NCBI GenBank assembly: GCA_964058845.1
Contig: CAXKVR010000124.1
Location: forward strand, 1 to 64,000
From: Carex sylvatica
Taxonomy: Eukaryota > Streptophyta > Magnoliopsida > Poales > Cyperaceae
Direction of reading: 5' to 3'
Length of the DNA stretch: 64,000 nucleotides
Part shown: positions 49,201-61,195 of the stretch, one piece after another
Layout of the letters: each line of letters begins with the position of its first letter
Numbering within the stretch: the stretch's first letter is position 1
Notes under the pieces: generated by a model
What the model saw: only the letters and a program-made list of their open reading frames with translations
The model's database searches: none
Told to the model about the DNA's origin: nothing
Program-made: the position numbers and the translations under genes

Positions 49201-49617
49201 AAGAAAAATTACAGCCTAACTGGTAAACAAGCAGCAAATGCGTGCAGTATCAATATAGGATTTTTTTTTTTTCAAACGGAAATAGTAGTCCATCGTTAAT
49301 ACGCAGCTTTAAGCCCTTAGCATATTATAATTTTAGTAAAACTTCAATATAAAGAATAAAATATGAACCTCATAGTCACGAGGCTTGGTACCAGGGTCAG
49401 GGTCAGGCGAAAATGAAGAGGAGGTCTTCCGCTTCTCTTCCACTCGTGTAATAAAACCAATATCTCGCCATTGTCGAGAGCTCAACTTCTTCAGGGAAGG
49501 TGTTGGCAAGACCGGGGGGAGAGGACAGAGAAGCGATTGGCGCTGCCTCAAAGAGGAGGAGAGATTGTGTGATTTAAAGGAGGATTGAGAGGAAAGCAAG
49601 TGGCTGGAGAAAGCCAT
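43264..49617 (-). CDS. NHD1: Na+/H+ antiporter, NhaD type (plastid NHD1)
   Basis: Exchanges Na+ for H+; plant NHD1 proteins act at the chloroplast envelope. Ten exons with GT-AG introns in continuous frame: 49617-49369, 48787-48614, 48497-48369, 48283-48107, 47165-47059, 45908-45788, 45688-45627, 44656-44354, 43778-43484, 43389-43264. The product is 580 aa, close to the Arabidopsis length I recall. Exon 1 encodes a Ser-rich, acid-poor N-terminus typical of a chloroplast transit peptide. Conserved segments include QPKTDVLKAMA, FLLGAMTIVEIVDAHQGF, FLSSVLDNLTSTIVM, AANAGGAWTPIGDVTTTMLW, DAIHYG, IDNVPLVAATMGMYDL and CAGTGGSMLIIGSAAG. The aspartates in the DNLTS and DNVPL motifs correspond to ion-binding positions of the ion transporter superfamily. 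Introns 4 and 5 hold poly-G runs on the sense strand, and intron 4 also holds a MITE. Confidence 0.95.
46393..46417. repeat. C25 homopolymer in NHD1 intron 5
   Basis: 25 consecutive C on the plus strand, so G25 in the NHD1 pre-mRNA. It is followed by TCCCCACCC. Confidence 0.9.
47215..47634. mobile_element. MITE, GAGGAGGG family B, in NHD1 intron 4
   Basis: 420 bp. The ends are GAGGAGGGTTCAAATGCC on both strands. A perfect 9-bp repeat TTTCTAAAA lies at 47206-47214 and 47635-47643. The insertion is 41 bp upstream (in transcript sense) of the intron 4 acceptor region. Confidence 0.9.
47775..47796. repeat. C22 homopolymer in NHD1 intron 4
   Basis: 22 consecutive C on the plus strand, so G22 in the pre-mRNA, about 140 bp from the MITE in the same intron. 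Confidence 0.9.
49261..49330 (-). mobile_element. Possible truncated retroposon in NHD1 intron 1
   Basis: A T-run followed by about 55 bp containing TAAGCCCTTAG, bounded by TCAATATA-like repeats just outside. On the minus strand it is a short sequence plus poly(A). It shares the TAAGGGCTTA core with 29301-29335. Confidence 0.4.
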
Positions 49618-49759
49618 TACAGAGGGAGGGAGAGGATCAGAGGGGGGGGAATGAGGGTTCTCTGTCGGACCACGTGAGGTGGGGGAGGCAGTGGCAGTGA
49701 CAAGATACGTTTACAAAGATGCCTTAAAAAAAAAAAAAACGAGGTCAGATAAAGAGTCA

Positions 49760-50416
49760 GGCTTGATGAAGAATCAGTAACTCTATACGAGGGTCATATA
49801 AAAGGTTTAACTCGATTGAAGGAATATCTGTAGTTGCTACAAGTTCTAATAAATAAATGAGTTAAGCTAAATATGTATTTATTTGAACTTTATCATAAAA
49901 ATTTTGTTAATTGTAGTTCATTTGATTTATTTGTTGTTGAGCATATGCATCTCTTTAATTATGAATATGTATCTATTTGAATTACTATTGTATGAGTTTT
50001 ATTTTTTAATATGGAGTTTGATTGTAAGTCCAATAATCTAACTGTGGTAAATTCGCACTGAGAATTTATTCTCACCCCCATCTTTCGGGTCATTTTACAG
50101 GTTCTGGTGCGACTGATTTCAGAGAGGCACATGAGTAGTAAGCCTTTGGTAGTATGTCTTTATATGACTCTAGATATATATATATATATTGTTGTATAGT
50201 TTTAGAGTAGGCTTTATGGTTAGTATCCGGATGAGATACTTTTGATGTATTAAACTCTGATTAGACTGTGTGCTCCGGATTTGTATATATATGAACTTGT
50301 TTTCATATTATTTCGTTGTGAACTTCTTAATGTATTTTAAATTTTCTTGTAAACATATACGGAGTTGTATGCTTAGGACGGAGAACTGTCGCAGTCTGTA
50401 GTCGCGGGGTGTGACA
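49760..50416 (+). mobile_element. Partial Ty3/gypsy-type LTR
   Basis: It ends with GGGGTGTGACA at 50416 and contains CACCCCCATCTTTCGGGTCA followed by TTTTACAGGTTCTGGTGC near 50080-50110. By recall these resemble 3' parts of plant chromovirus (Tekay/Del-like) LTRs. The 5' end is missing or unrecognisable and no internal domain is present. It lies in the upstream interval shared by the divergent NHD1 and cyclase genes. Confidence 0.5.
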
Positions 50417-51044
50417 CGAAGCAACCCAAAAATTAACAAATAGCTTAAAAAAAGCTGTTCAAATCACGCAATTCACGCAGACCATGATCTCAGTCGCAGT
50501 GGGTAACCAGTCAAAGTGGTGAGCCCAGTCGAAGCTTAAACATAAATATTTTAAGCTATCAGAAGTAATTATTAAGGTCTTCAGTAAACTTATTTGGTAT
50601 CTCAACAAGCTTTATTTTTTGAAGCCCATAAAAAAAGAAAGAGAAATTTATATATATATATCCATCATAACTTAGGATTAGAGTTCAAGTCTAGCAATGC
50701 TAATTCAGAATTATAGCAGACGATCTGGATTCTAATCAGATGATCTGAATCTAAATAGAAATATTTTGTTACCTCCGGAGATATGGAATTTAAGAGAGCT
50801 ACAGAGCTGCAGAATTTTTTTATTTATAGAAATATATTATATATTTTGTTGGAAATGAGACAGATGGAAATTTTGAAAATCAAGACTATTTCGGTCAGTT
50901 CACTTAAACGGTAAATTATTTATTTAAAATTATACAATATTTGTGATAATTTTTTTAATAAATGTGATTTAGAGTGACATTTAGCAAAAGAGAAATTTTA
51001 GGGTGAAATTTTTTTAAATTCATAAAATGTAGCATTGAGCTAAT

Positions 51045-51076
<32 letters not shown>

Positions 51077-51222
51077 GAATTTTGATCATTTTAATCTCCC
51101 CGTACCAAACTTCCTCTTTAAAAATAGTTTTAGGTTTCTAGCTTTCGAAGTCCGGAGATTCAATGATCTAAGTCTAAACAACAAAATCTGCTACTCTATC
51201 CTGTCAGGCTCTGTCAGTCACC
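50417..51222. other. Upstream region of the cyclase gene
   Basis: A+T-rich with an A28 tract at 51049-51076, about 150 bp before the start codon. No convincing TATA box position was chosen. Confidence 0.5.
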
Positions 51223-53874
51223 ATGGCGCGGCCCCAGATATATGTCGTCCTCTTCTCCCTGTGCAGTCTCTTCCACCTCCCCTCTCTGACAGCTAGCGGG
51301 GCCCACCCCGCCTACGCCGATCAACCCTCTTGCTCCGCCGTCTCTCCCGATTCAACCCCACTCCGAAGAGAAGATTTTGATGGAGGCAGAATTATTGACA
51401 TCACCCACTTCTACCGCCCCGACATGCCCGCGTGGGAATCCACGGAGGGTGTCGGGCAGTTCCTCTGGCTGCCCAAATCCATGACCAACGGGTCGCTCGC
51501 CAACAACTCGGAGATGAAACTGGGGGCGCACACCGGGACGCATGTCGATGCCCCTGGCCATGTCTTCCAGCACTATTTCGAGGCCGGCTTTGATGTCGAC
51601 ACCCTCGACCTCGCTGTGCTCAATGGTATGCTTTACTGCCTTCTATTAATTTTTCTCCAATTGGTGAACTAGAGATGGACATGTAAGCTTGCTAAGCGTG
51701 TTCAATTAATTTTGGCAGGTCCGGCGTTGCTAGTGGATGTTCCCAGAGATAGTAACATTACTGGTGCTTTGCTACTGCTGCTGCTGCTGCTGCTTTTTCC
51801 TTTTTCTATTTTTTTTTTTCAACAGCTAAAGATATTTCTTAGTAGCTTTTTGGTAATAATATCTGTTAATCTTCAGCTGAAGTGATGAAAGCATTGAATA
51901 TTCCACGAGGAGTTCGTCGGGTCCTTTTCAGAACACTAAACACTGATAAGTATGCCATTGTGCCTTGTTTATCTTCCTAATTTAACTCACATATTCAATG
52001 CACCTTTAACAGTGTCATATAAGTTAAATTCACAAGAAATTATGGATATGTGAAATTGTGAATACATAAATGGAAATTATATTCAGACTTGGAATTTCAA
52101 TTTAAGTCACGTACAATTTTTTACTATATAATAGGCAACTAATGTGGAAGAAGGAATTTGACACAAGTTATGTTGGCTTCATGAGAGACGGTGCACAGTG
52201 GCTCGTGGATAATACTGATATTAAGCTTGTTGGTTAGTTTCAAATATCTTGTGATAGTTTTTTATGTTTTAGCTAGAACTTAGTGATAAACTGCCTAAAC
52301 TCTGGGACGGCTTTAATATGATCTGTTTAGACTAAATCACTTAAGATAAGCACATCTAATACTCTTTTTTATCTATTCTCTGGAATTGACCACTTGAATA
52401 ACAAAGGCTTGGGGAACCCGCCTGTCAATGACATCGAGCATGCTCTATTCCAGTGGATCTAAGAACCTGGACTTGAAATAGGCATAAATTTTGAATTACT
52501 GCAATCCTTGCCCTCATACCTTGATCCATATACCCTTGTGGCTCTGATTGTAACACCTTCTTACATAGTGTCTTTTTTAATCAAAATGTATCATTTAAAT
52601 TCAATTTGTTAGTACCAATTTGTCTAATTGCTTTTCTGTGAAGCTTCATTTCACAAGAAGGTAACAACATTTCTTGTTAATTTAAAGTTTTATCTCTGTA
52701 ATGATTTGCAGGAATTGACTACTTGTCAGTTGCAGCATTTGATGATCTCATCCCCTCACATCTAGTTTTTCTTGAAAGCCGGGTACATAATCTTCATAAT
52801 TTTCCTTAATTTTGTTTTATGATTTTCTAATTACTACCAGGCTAATGGAGAATAGGCTTCTTAGAAAGTGAAATTTGCAAGAAAAGCTCCCAACTTAACT
52901 AGTATTTGCCAAAAGAGCCCTTTGTTGTTGTAAAGGTTTTTAATAAAAGGGCCTCCAACTTTAGTATCCTTCAGCGAGAGGAATATGTTTTAACAGTTTG
53001 GTGGCTACAAGACTACTAAAATATTTTATCGAAAATAGAAGTTCAGCTTTTCAGAGATCAACTGCTAATGTTTTGGAGTTGCCAATTGATAATTAGTTAT
53101 TTTAATTTTGAAGTTGTTCCATAAAATGACGGGTGGGATATCTTTTTATTTATGGCCATTGAGTTGTTGATTAACACATATTACTAGAGGTCTTGAAAGG
53201 TTAACAAGCAACTGTTGTCCTCTCATATTATTTTATACAACCAATCAATTTTGATTTTGGACTCTTTTCTGCATGTAAGTGGATGGCCTGGGAGGTGCCT
53301 TATTGCAAGTTTTTCCTCTTTAAAATAGGATTTGGTTGAATGCCCCCTGAAATTTTTTGTTTATGGTGATCACATATTTCATGGTCATTGCATGGCAACA
53401 TCCTATTCAAAGTCTACTTTGAGCAGTAGTTCAACCATACAGTTGCAACTAATTGAAACAAGCTGCAAAAGGACTACTACTTTTTTTTTGTTTTTAAACA
53501 AGTCCTGTGGGAGTCTTGTACATGACATTTCAATAGTAGGCAGTCAATTCTGGTACTTATACTTTAATAAACCTAATTGACATGCTTGGTTTTCACTGCA
53601 TTATTTTCTTCAAGTTAATTGTACATCAGACTGGCACTTATTGTCATTTTATATGTTTTCTGTTTAGGACTTACTGCTGGCTCTTGTGTTTGCTAATTAA
53701 GTGACCTGAAACAAGATGCATTTGGCACTTTCTTTTCCTTTGTTGTAGGAAATTATACTGGTAGAAGGCCTGAAACTTGAAAATGTCAAACCTGGAATAT
53801 ACTCCTTGCATTGCTTGCCTCTCAGACTGCGCGGTGCTGAAGGTTCCCCAATCAGGTGCATTGTTATCGATTAA
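51223..53874 (+). CDS. Cyclase-family / kynurenine formamidase-like protein
   Basis: Six exons with GT-AG introns in continuous frame: 51223-51625, 51719-51763, 51877-51949, 52135-52232, 52712-52782, 53749-53874; 271 aa. The start codon lies in a good plant context (CACCATGGCG). An N-terminal signal peptide (about residues 1-25) suggests entry to the secretory pathway. The family signature [11 protein letters not shown] (near residues 103-113), with its metal-binding histidines and aspartate, is intact. Other conserved pieces are [27 protein letters not shown] and [12 protein letters not shown]. The fold is that of metal-dependent kynurenine formamidases. Plant members (cyclase-like proteins) have no settled substrate, so an enzymatic role is inferred only. 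Confidence 0.93.
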
Positions 53875-54579
53875 CAAAGTTTCCTTTTGGAATCAGTGAT
53901 GTCGAAAAGAGTTCCACCACGGGATCCTTGCAGGACACTGGTGACTGCATGAATTATTATTCTGTATCTCATGATTTAGTATGGAGCCTCTTTGAAACTG
54001 GTAAATCCCTGTAGAACAACGTGATTTTGTGATACTGCCGAATTTGTTAATGCCGAATTTGTTAATGCCGGATTTACTAACCTACTGTTAGACTGTCAGT
54101 TGAGCAGCATATGGTAATGCAACTAATATAAGTGCTGTCAGCATAATTATTATTATATTAGTAACAATGTACAAGTAGATTAATAATTTGTCATGGCAGC
54201 ATCTGATTTTTATGTCAAAATTACTATGATACAAATGAGATCGTGATCTTCCTTAATTGAGGCAATTAACAGTGCTGGGTGAATGGTATTTTGTGACCAA
54301 AATTTTTTCTTAGGATCTCTTCCAAAATAAAAATAAAAACTCGAAAGGCCACCTTTTTGGGAAAATTCAAGAACTACTAGGTCCGCAGATATTATTTTCG
54401 GAACCTGTCTTGAAATCAGTATCTGCGTATATCGGTTTGGTTGTGCATATAAAAATACAAAATATAGTGAAACTCTTTCAGGTATGACATTATCAGTGAT
54501 CAAAGATAAGCTAGCACGTGTTATGTTCATTAAGAGAGTTTGTTGACATAATTTCAAAAGTCTATCGGTTGGTTTTTAA
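53875..54579. other. 3' flank of the cyclase gene
   Basis: Includes the expected 3' UTR. No further gene or clear repeat was found. Confidence 0.5.
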
Positions 54580-54850
54580 AACAAATTTACTTCATGTGTG
54601 TACATACAAAATTTTGAAAATTTTGAATTTATTTAGTATATAGTCAAGTGGTAAAAAAATAATGAAAAATGAATACATAAAATGATGTATAAGATAACCT
54701 ATAAAAAAATCATTATTTTGATTGCTTGACTTTATATTAAATAAACATATAAAAAAATTATTATTTTGACTACTTGACTTTATACTAAATAAATTTGAAA
54801 TTTTCAAAAAAATTTATGTACACACATTATTCATGAAATAGATTGGTTTT
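54580..54850. mobile_element. Degraded family-E MITE with internal duplication
   Basis: Matches family E around its centre (GTACATACAAAATTTTGAAA, AGTCAAGTGGTAAAAAAATA and complements). A segment of about 50 bp ending CTTGACTTTATA.TAAATAAA occurs twice in tandem near 54705-54790. The ends are lost. Confidence 0.55.
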
Positions 54851-55545
54851 AATAGTTTGGATTCGTCATTTGAAATTGTGCTCATCAAATTCTCTTGATA
54901 AATACAACATACGCTCAAATTGCTCACAAAATAATAATAAAAGCAAAAGAATATGCATATTGTTTTTCAGGACATATATCTTCGTGGGTATTGGACAGTG
55001 GCAGTCCACAACTTTACGGCCTAGATTAACTTAAACAAACGGTCTGGATCTACAAATTCCAAAAGATTCCCTTGTTCGGTACCGTGGATGATCCGAATTC
55101 TTGTTTTTCATTCCCTACCCAATTCTTGCATTGTAACACATAAATTTGACACTAATCCCAGGATGTGTTGTTTGGAGCATCTCTAATAGCTTGCAAATTG
55201 AATTGTAAATTCTGATTGACACTTTCAGTTTCACTTTTATGAATGCAGTGCAGTTGCATATTTTAAAAGATTTTACTAAATTTTGATAGTAATTGCTTTC
55301 ATCTCTGCTTTCACTCTCTCACAGTCAATTAAATTCACCAACTTGACAATAAAAATAATTTCTAATCAATTGCATGTATGTAGTTGTGAAATTAATTTCT
55401 TTACCCTTTAACAGTTGTTTGAAATTGCTAAACAATTTCATATATGGAGATGCTTTAATTGAACGTCGAGTCATTCAAACTTGCGCGATCTCAATACGAA
55501 TATGATGTGTTGTGTGAATCCAAAAGTGAATGTCATTAAGAGTAC
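54851..55545. other. Spacer, no gene seen
   Basis: Nothing recognised beyond A+T-rich sequence. Confidence 0.5.
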
Positions 55546-55554
55546 GTAAAGGGA

Positions 55555-55722
55555 GAATCTGCATCCTCTGCGTTAACGTATCATTTCAGTTAATTTTTAG
55601 ACTCATAATTCAAACTAATTCGACACACTATAATGCATGGGACCTTTAATATTAGTGCAGATTTAAATCAGATGATCCAGATATTAACTCAAAATTCGAG
55701 TTAATGCAGAGGACACAAATTC
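55555..55722. mobile_element. Short MITE, family C (9-bp TSD)
   Basis: 168 bp. The inverted ends contain GCATCCTCTGCGTTAAC and, on the other strand, GTCCTCTGCATTAACTC. A perfect 9-bp repeat GTAAAGGGA lies at 55546-55554 and 55723-55731. It shares CCTTTAATATTAGTGCAGAT with the 24500-24705 copy. Confidence 0.82.
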
Positions 55723-55936
55723 GTAAAGGGAGGGGACGAAAAAGAATAAACGCCTCTCTGTACTTCGATTTGGGGAAATAAATCTGCAGTTATTCCAAAG
55801 GAATAACAAGAACCTATTATTCCAATTTCAATCATTGATCTTCATAGAGATTCGTGCATGAAAAAACATTCTTTCTTGAGATTTGCATATGAAAAATTTG
55901 AATGGTTGAGATCGAAAATTCCTTTAGAATATCAGC

Positions 55937-56631
55937 TAGGCGTGTAAATGGAGCGGATTCTGAGCGGATAATGCTAATACCATATCCGTATTTCAATGAG
56001 CGGATACGGATATGGATACAAATAGTAAACAGATATCAAAATTTAAAACCATATCCGCTTTAAACGGATACGTATAATACGGAGCGGATAATCAACATAT
56101 ACGGATATGAAACAAATAATTGCCGGATAATTGAGTTACGCACTTTAAGATATAAAAAAAATGACTTGTTGTCTTGAAACAATGACTAAAATCAATTTAA
56201 CAGAGACTAAAAACATCATACATTCATAGACTAAAATCTTGAATGAAAAATGATGAAGAATGAAAAAATGGAGGCAAAAAGAAAAAAAAATTGTGTTATT
56301 GTAGCACCATCACCAAAAAAAATTAAATAGATTAAATTAAAAACCATATCGTATTATCATTTATACCACAACCAAGACTGAAATGAATATGGGATAATAT
56401 ATAACAACTTCTATCCAGAACAGTAAAATTAAAGTTGGTTAGAAGCAATTTCATATCCGAACGATTACGGATACGGATATTCACTTTCATGAAATTATGC
56501 GTATCCGTATCCGCATCCATTATTTTTTCACCATATATAAAAATTATCTGTATCCATTTAATCAGGATACGGATAATCTCCGGATACGAAGCAAATACGG
56601 AGCGAATTATCCGTATCCGTTTACTCCCCTG
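55937..56631. mobile_element. Non-autonomous hAT-like element with GGATA subterminal repeats
   Basis: 695 bp. The ends are TAGGCGTGTAAATGGAGCGG and, on the other strand, CAGGGGAGTAAACGGATACG. The outer ~130 bp of each side are packed with GCGGATA/ATCCGTATCC repeats. Flanks ATATCAGC (55929-55936) and ATAACAAC (56632-56639) match at 6 of 8 positions. No transposase. Confidence 0.6.
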
Positions 56632-57326
56632 ATAACAACAGATTTATTTCCTTGATTTGGAGATATAAAAATTGAAAAGTTTGTATACAGACTCTTCTTG
56701 TCTCTTCTATCGTCTTTCATTCAAATTTTAATGTTTTGAAGAAACATGATTCGGTCAGATTTGGTTACTCCTTTCCTTCTCACTTGTAGAGTATGGCTTA
56801 AGCCTCCATGTGGTGGATTTGGGTATTTTCTCTATAGGTCGTTTTCAGCTAGGCTTTTGCAAATATCCGGGTCGGGCGGCCCGTACCCGATCCGTCCGTG
56901 TCCGGTACCCCGGGTATCCGTGCCCGAGCCTGGGTATGGGTCGGGTAAACGGGTACACGGATACGGGCATAAAACGGGTAAGGTATGGTTATTTGGTTCA
57001 AAATCCGGGCAAACCCGGCCTGAATTACACCCGTACCCGACCCGTTAAAAATTCAAATTTTTTTGGCGAAGACCGGAATTACGAAGTTCGGCACCTCCCG
57101 CAAATTTTTTTCGCGAAATTTAAAGGTAACATTTATTTCATTTTAGATTAATTTATTTTTGTAGAGTACATTTAGTTTATGCTAGATTTATTGAATATTA
57201 AGTAATTAGATTTGTCATTTGTTAGGTTTGTTAAATTTATTAAGTAATTAGATTTGTTAGATTTATTGAATATGTTAGATTTATTTAGTTTATGTTAGAT
57301 TTGAATATGTCAAGTAATTATATTTG

Positions 57327-57945
57327 CTTTTAATTTCTGTTTTTTAAATTCTGTTTTTTAATTTCTGTTTTTTAAATTCTGTTTTTTAATTTTTGTTTTT
57401 AAATTCTGTTTTTTAATTTCTGTTTTTTAATTTCTGTTTTTAAATTCTGTTTTTTAAATTCTGTTTTTTAATTTCTGTTTTTTAATTTCTGTTTTTTAAT
57501 TTCTGTTTTTTAAATTCTGTTTTTTAATTTCTGTTTTTTAATTTCTGTTTTTTAATTTCTGTTTTTTAATTTCTGTTTTTTAATTTCTGTTTTTTAAATT
57601 CTGTTTTTTAATTTCTGTTTTTTAAATTCTGTTTTTTAATTTCTGTTTTTTAATTTTTTTTTTAATTTCTGTTTTTAAATTCTGTCTTTAATTTCTGTTT
57701 TTTAAATTCTGTTTTTTAATTTCTGTTTTTTAATTTCTGCTTTTTAAATTCTGTTTTTTAATTTCTGTTTTCTAAATTCTGTTTTTTAATTTCTGTTTTT
57801 TAATTTCTGTTTTTAAATTATGTTGTTTAATTTCTGTTTTTTAAATTCTGTTTTTTAATTTCTATTTTTTAATTTCTGTTTTTTAATTTCTATTTTTTAA
57901 TTTATGTTTTTAAATTCTATTTTTTAATTTCTGTTTTTTATTTTT
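57327..57945. repeat. 14-bp minisatellite inside the hAT element
   Basis: About 44 tandem copies of a 14-bp unit, CTGTTTTTTAATTT, alternating with CTGTTTTTTAAATT. It lies where the 5' part of the transposase gene would be expected. Confidence 0.93.
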
Positions 57946-58037
57946 CAATGTATGTTAGAATTATTTTGAATAGGTGAAATAAAAAGGTTACATATATTTT
58001 TTTAATATGTCAAGTAATTTATATTTATCATAGAAAG

Positions 58038-59734
58038 ATGGTTAGTGAAATAAAAAATCAGTTTACCTCGACCAAAAACGACCTTAAAGCTCAATTTGCA
58101 TACCAAAACAATAAGGTGTCAATTACCTCCGATGTATGGACTGCCGGTAAACATGGCCTTGGGTACTCTTGTATTACTGGCCATTGGATCGATGATCATT
58201 GGGCATTACAAAAAAGAATATTAAGTTTTCGAGTTTTGAATTCCCCCCACACTGCAAATGTAATTTTCAAATCCATTATTGAGGTATTAGAAGAGTATAA
58301 CCTTAAGAGGAATTTGGGTAACAAGGTTTTTTCTATATCTTTCGATAATGCTAGCAACAACATTGCTTCCATTGAGATTTTTAAACGGTCACTAAACCCG
58401 ATCATGAATGGTGAAATATTTCACCAAAAGTGTGCTTGCCACGTTCTTAACCTCGTCGTGAAGGCGGGTCTAAAAACAGAAGCCGTAAAACTATTGATAA
58501 TTAAATTTAAGAATGCCCTCAACCACATTGTTTCAAACCAAGAAAGAAAATAACAGTTTGCTGCATTATGCGTCACTTATAGATTGAGCAAGTTAAAGGT
58601 ACCTTGGGATATAGATACCCGTTGGAACTCAACATATAGGTTGTTGAACCGATGCCTTCCCTACAAAGCTGTCATAGGAGAGTTTTTGAGAAGCTCCAAC
58701 CTCGAGGCATTGCAATTCGAAATCATTGACGAAGAATGGGATAAACTGCAAAGGCTTAGCAAATTTCTAGGGATCTTTTTTACTGCAACCGTTCAACTAT
58801 CATGCTCGTACTCACCGACGTCGTTTCAGTTGCTGAGACATCTCTATGACATCTCCAAGGTGTATTGCGAATTGGAACAAGCTGAAATCTATGATGCATC
58901 TCTCACGCCAATTGTAGATGCCATGAAATAAAAATTCTTAAAATATTGGGAAGATGTACCTCTCTTAGCCATTATTGCAAACTGCCTCCACCTGGCATAC
59001 AAGAAGTTTTACACAATCAAAGTAGTTGAGAGATACAAACAGAATTTACATTTAGACTCAACCGGGGTGGAGGCTTACGTGAATTCGAAGTTCGATGAGA
59101 TGTTTAACATATACCACTCAAGAATGAGTGACAACCGAAACCCAGCTTCGTCCCGTGCCGCCCCTAGGTATGAATATAAATATACATGTGTTTTCAATCT
59201 TTATTATTTATAATATCTACATTATTTGTCCACTAATTTTTTTAATTGTTTAATAGTTCCACTTCTATGAGCACTAGCAGTGGTGGATTATTAGCAGATT
59301 TTCAGTCGGAGAGCCAACCGCACACATCCACAAACGAGTTATTGGGCTATATATCGATGATCAACGAAAGTGAACAAGGACTTGACGTGATGGCATGGTG
59401 GAGGAGGCATCAAAGTTCCTTGCCAACGCTGGCGATGATGGCCCGCGACGTATTTGCCGTGCCCGTATCAACCGTCCCTTCTGAAAGTTGTTTCAGTTCG
59501 ACGAACATGATCCTCTCCGATAAACGAAGTAAGTTGGGTGCACATGTTTTTGAGAGACTTGTGTGCTTGAAGGATTGGATTGCTGCTGAAGAGTGTACGC
59601 AACATGTGCCTCAACAACCATCATCATCTGAAGCCGACACTGAAGAAAGCGGTACCGAGGCGCGACGTGAGGCTAATTCTGATTCTGACGGTGCCGAAGA
59701 GAGCGAACAATGGTATATGAATCCAAACTACTAA
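58038..59734 (+). pseudogene. hAT transposase relic (RICESLEEPER/Ac-like)
   Basis: Segments in order: catalytic-domain start ITSDVWTAGKHGLGYSCITG, then CACHVLNLVVKAGL, then WDIDTRWNSTYRLL, with in-frame stops at 58551 and 58929 and a linking reading frame up to about 59167. After a short GT-AG intron (about 59168-59256) comes the C-terminal hAT dimerisation region with MAWWRRHQSSLPTLAMMARD and STVPSESCFSSTN..LSDKRSKL. The N-terminal BED zinc finger is missing; its place is taken by the minisatellite. Not translatable as one protein. Confidence 0.88.
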
Positions 59735-60648
59735 ATAGGTAGTGTCGGTATAAATTTCTAACCTCTTTTAATCTTTATGGTTATTTTTTAAATTATAAAT
59801 TTCTAAACATTTCAATTAGTTTTTAAGTTATCTATTTTAAAGAAGAATTACTAACAAAAAAAAAGTTAGAACTCCGCCTATGTTATTTTACATAGCCGGT
59901 CCCAAGCCCGGAATTAAGGAGGAGGGTAACTTTTATTTTTTAATCTATTATTTTAAAATTATTCATAATTATTTTTAAAGTAATTGATTTAAGAAAAATT
60001 TTATTTTTATTTTATTCTTTTAAAGTAAAAGATTTAATTATATTTTTGATTTATATTTTATGTAACCTATTAAAAATAAATGAACGTTTATAAAATATAT
60101 TATAGATATAAATAAATTATGAAACTATATAATTAGAATGAAAATTTGAAAATAAAATAAAATGACTGGTGTAAAGAAATAAATAAATACATTTGTATTT
60201 AGCTGAATAAATATACAAATTTTCGCATGAATAATTTTTATATATAAGTTACAAATTTTATTTATTTATATACACTATTTGATATTGAACTATTTTGATT
60301 TTAAAAATCGAATTATAAACACGTAATGATATTCGTACAACATCATAAAAAAAAAAACAGAAAAAAAAACAGAGAAAAAAAAGAAAAAAAAAAAGAAAAA
60401 AAAAAGAAAAAAACCGGACCGGGTACCCTACCCGGACCGCCCTACCCGTCAAGGGTACCACAGGCACGGGTATAAGTCGGGTAGGGTACGGGTTTTAAAA
60501 AAAATACCCGTGATACCCGGCCCGTGATACCCGTATACCCGTGATACCCGTATACCCGTGATACCCGTACCCGACCCATACCCGTACCTGATCCCGGGTA
60601 TACCCTACCCGCCCGTACCCTACCCATTAGCAAACCCCTATTTTCAGC

Positions 60649-61195
60649 TACACTAGTCAAGTGCCCGTGCGTTGTAACGGGGGTTGAAATATTATTTTGA
60701 TCACTTTTTTTAAATAATTTTTTCATTATGTGTTCATCAATAATAAAAGTAAATTATAACCTTAGAGCTTAATACTATATTACGGCATCTCCATTGATGT
60801 AGTTGATTTGCAATTGCAAACAACTATCCTGGAGTAACTGAAATCAATTTCATTTCTTAATTGTAAAACTCCTGCATTAATGCAATTTGCAAATCAACAT
60901 CTGAAAAATAATTTTGCATAAAGTCAGCACAGTGACATCAAAATATCCAATCCTATTGTCATTTGGTGTTAAACCTAAGTTAGTTCTCCAGATCACTTGT
61001 AAGCACAATCTTATTTATAAACTTGTGAGAATTAAATATCTATACTCTTTCGAAAAAGAAAAAGTTATTGTGGCAACTCAAATACATCTATGTAAAATTG
61101 CAAATTAGAAAAACATAAGAGAAATAATGAAAATATTATTTTCACAAAGAAATCAGTGTCATCGTTGGAAAGGAGAAAGGGAAGGGAATTCATAT
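60649..61195. other. Spacer, no gene seen
   Basis: Short ORFs only. Confidence 0.5.

Larger units (their letters stand above)
56850..60640 (+). mobile_element. hAT transposon with exact 8-bp TSD
   Basis: 3791 bp. The terminal inverted repeats are TAGGCTTTTGCAAATA and, on the other strand, TAGGGGTTTGCTAATG. The direct repeat TTTTCAGC flanks it exactly at 56842-56849 and 60641-60648. Both ends carry dense subterminal ACCCG/CGGGTA repeats (about 56870-57045 and 60410-60620), expected binding sites for a hAT transposase. The interior holds a broken transposase (58038-59734) and a 0.6-kb minisatellite (57327-57945). Confidence 0.88.

Noticed and set aside
49013..49237. Additional NHD1 exon between exons 1 and 2
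   Set aside because: Exons 1 and 2 join in phase 0 without it, and its translation does not resemble the antiporter family.
56746..57151. Two plus-strand ORFs of 100-113 codons
   Set aside because: They cross the left end of the hAT element and translate its GGGTAC/CCCGG subterminal repeats.
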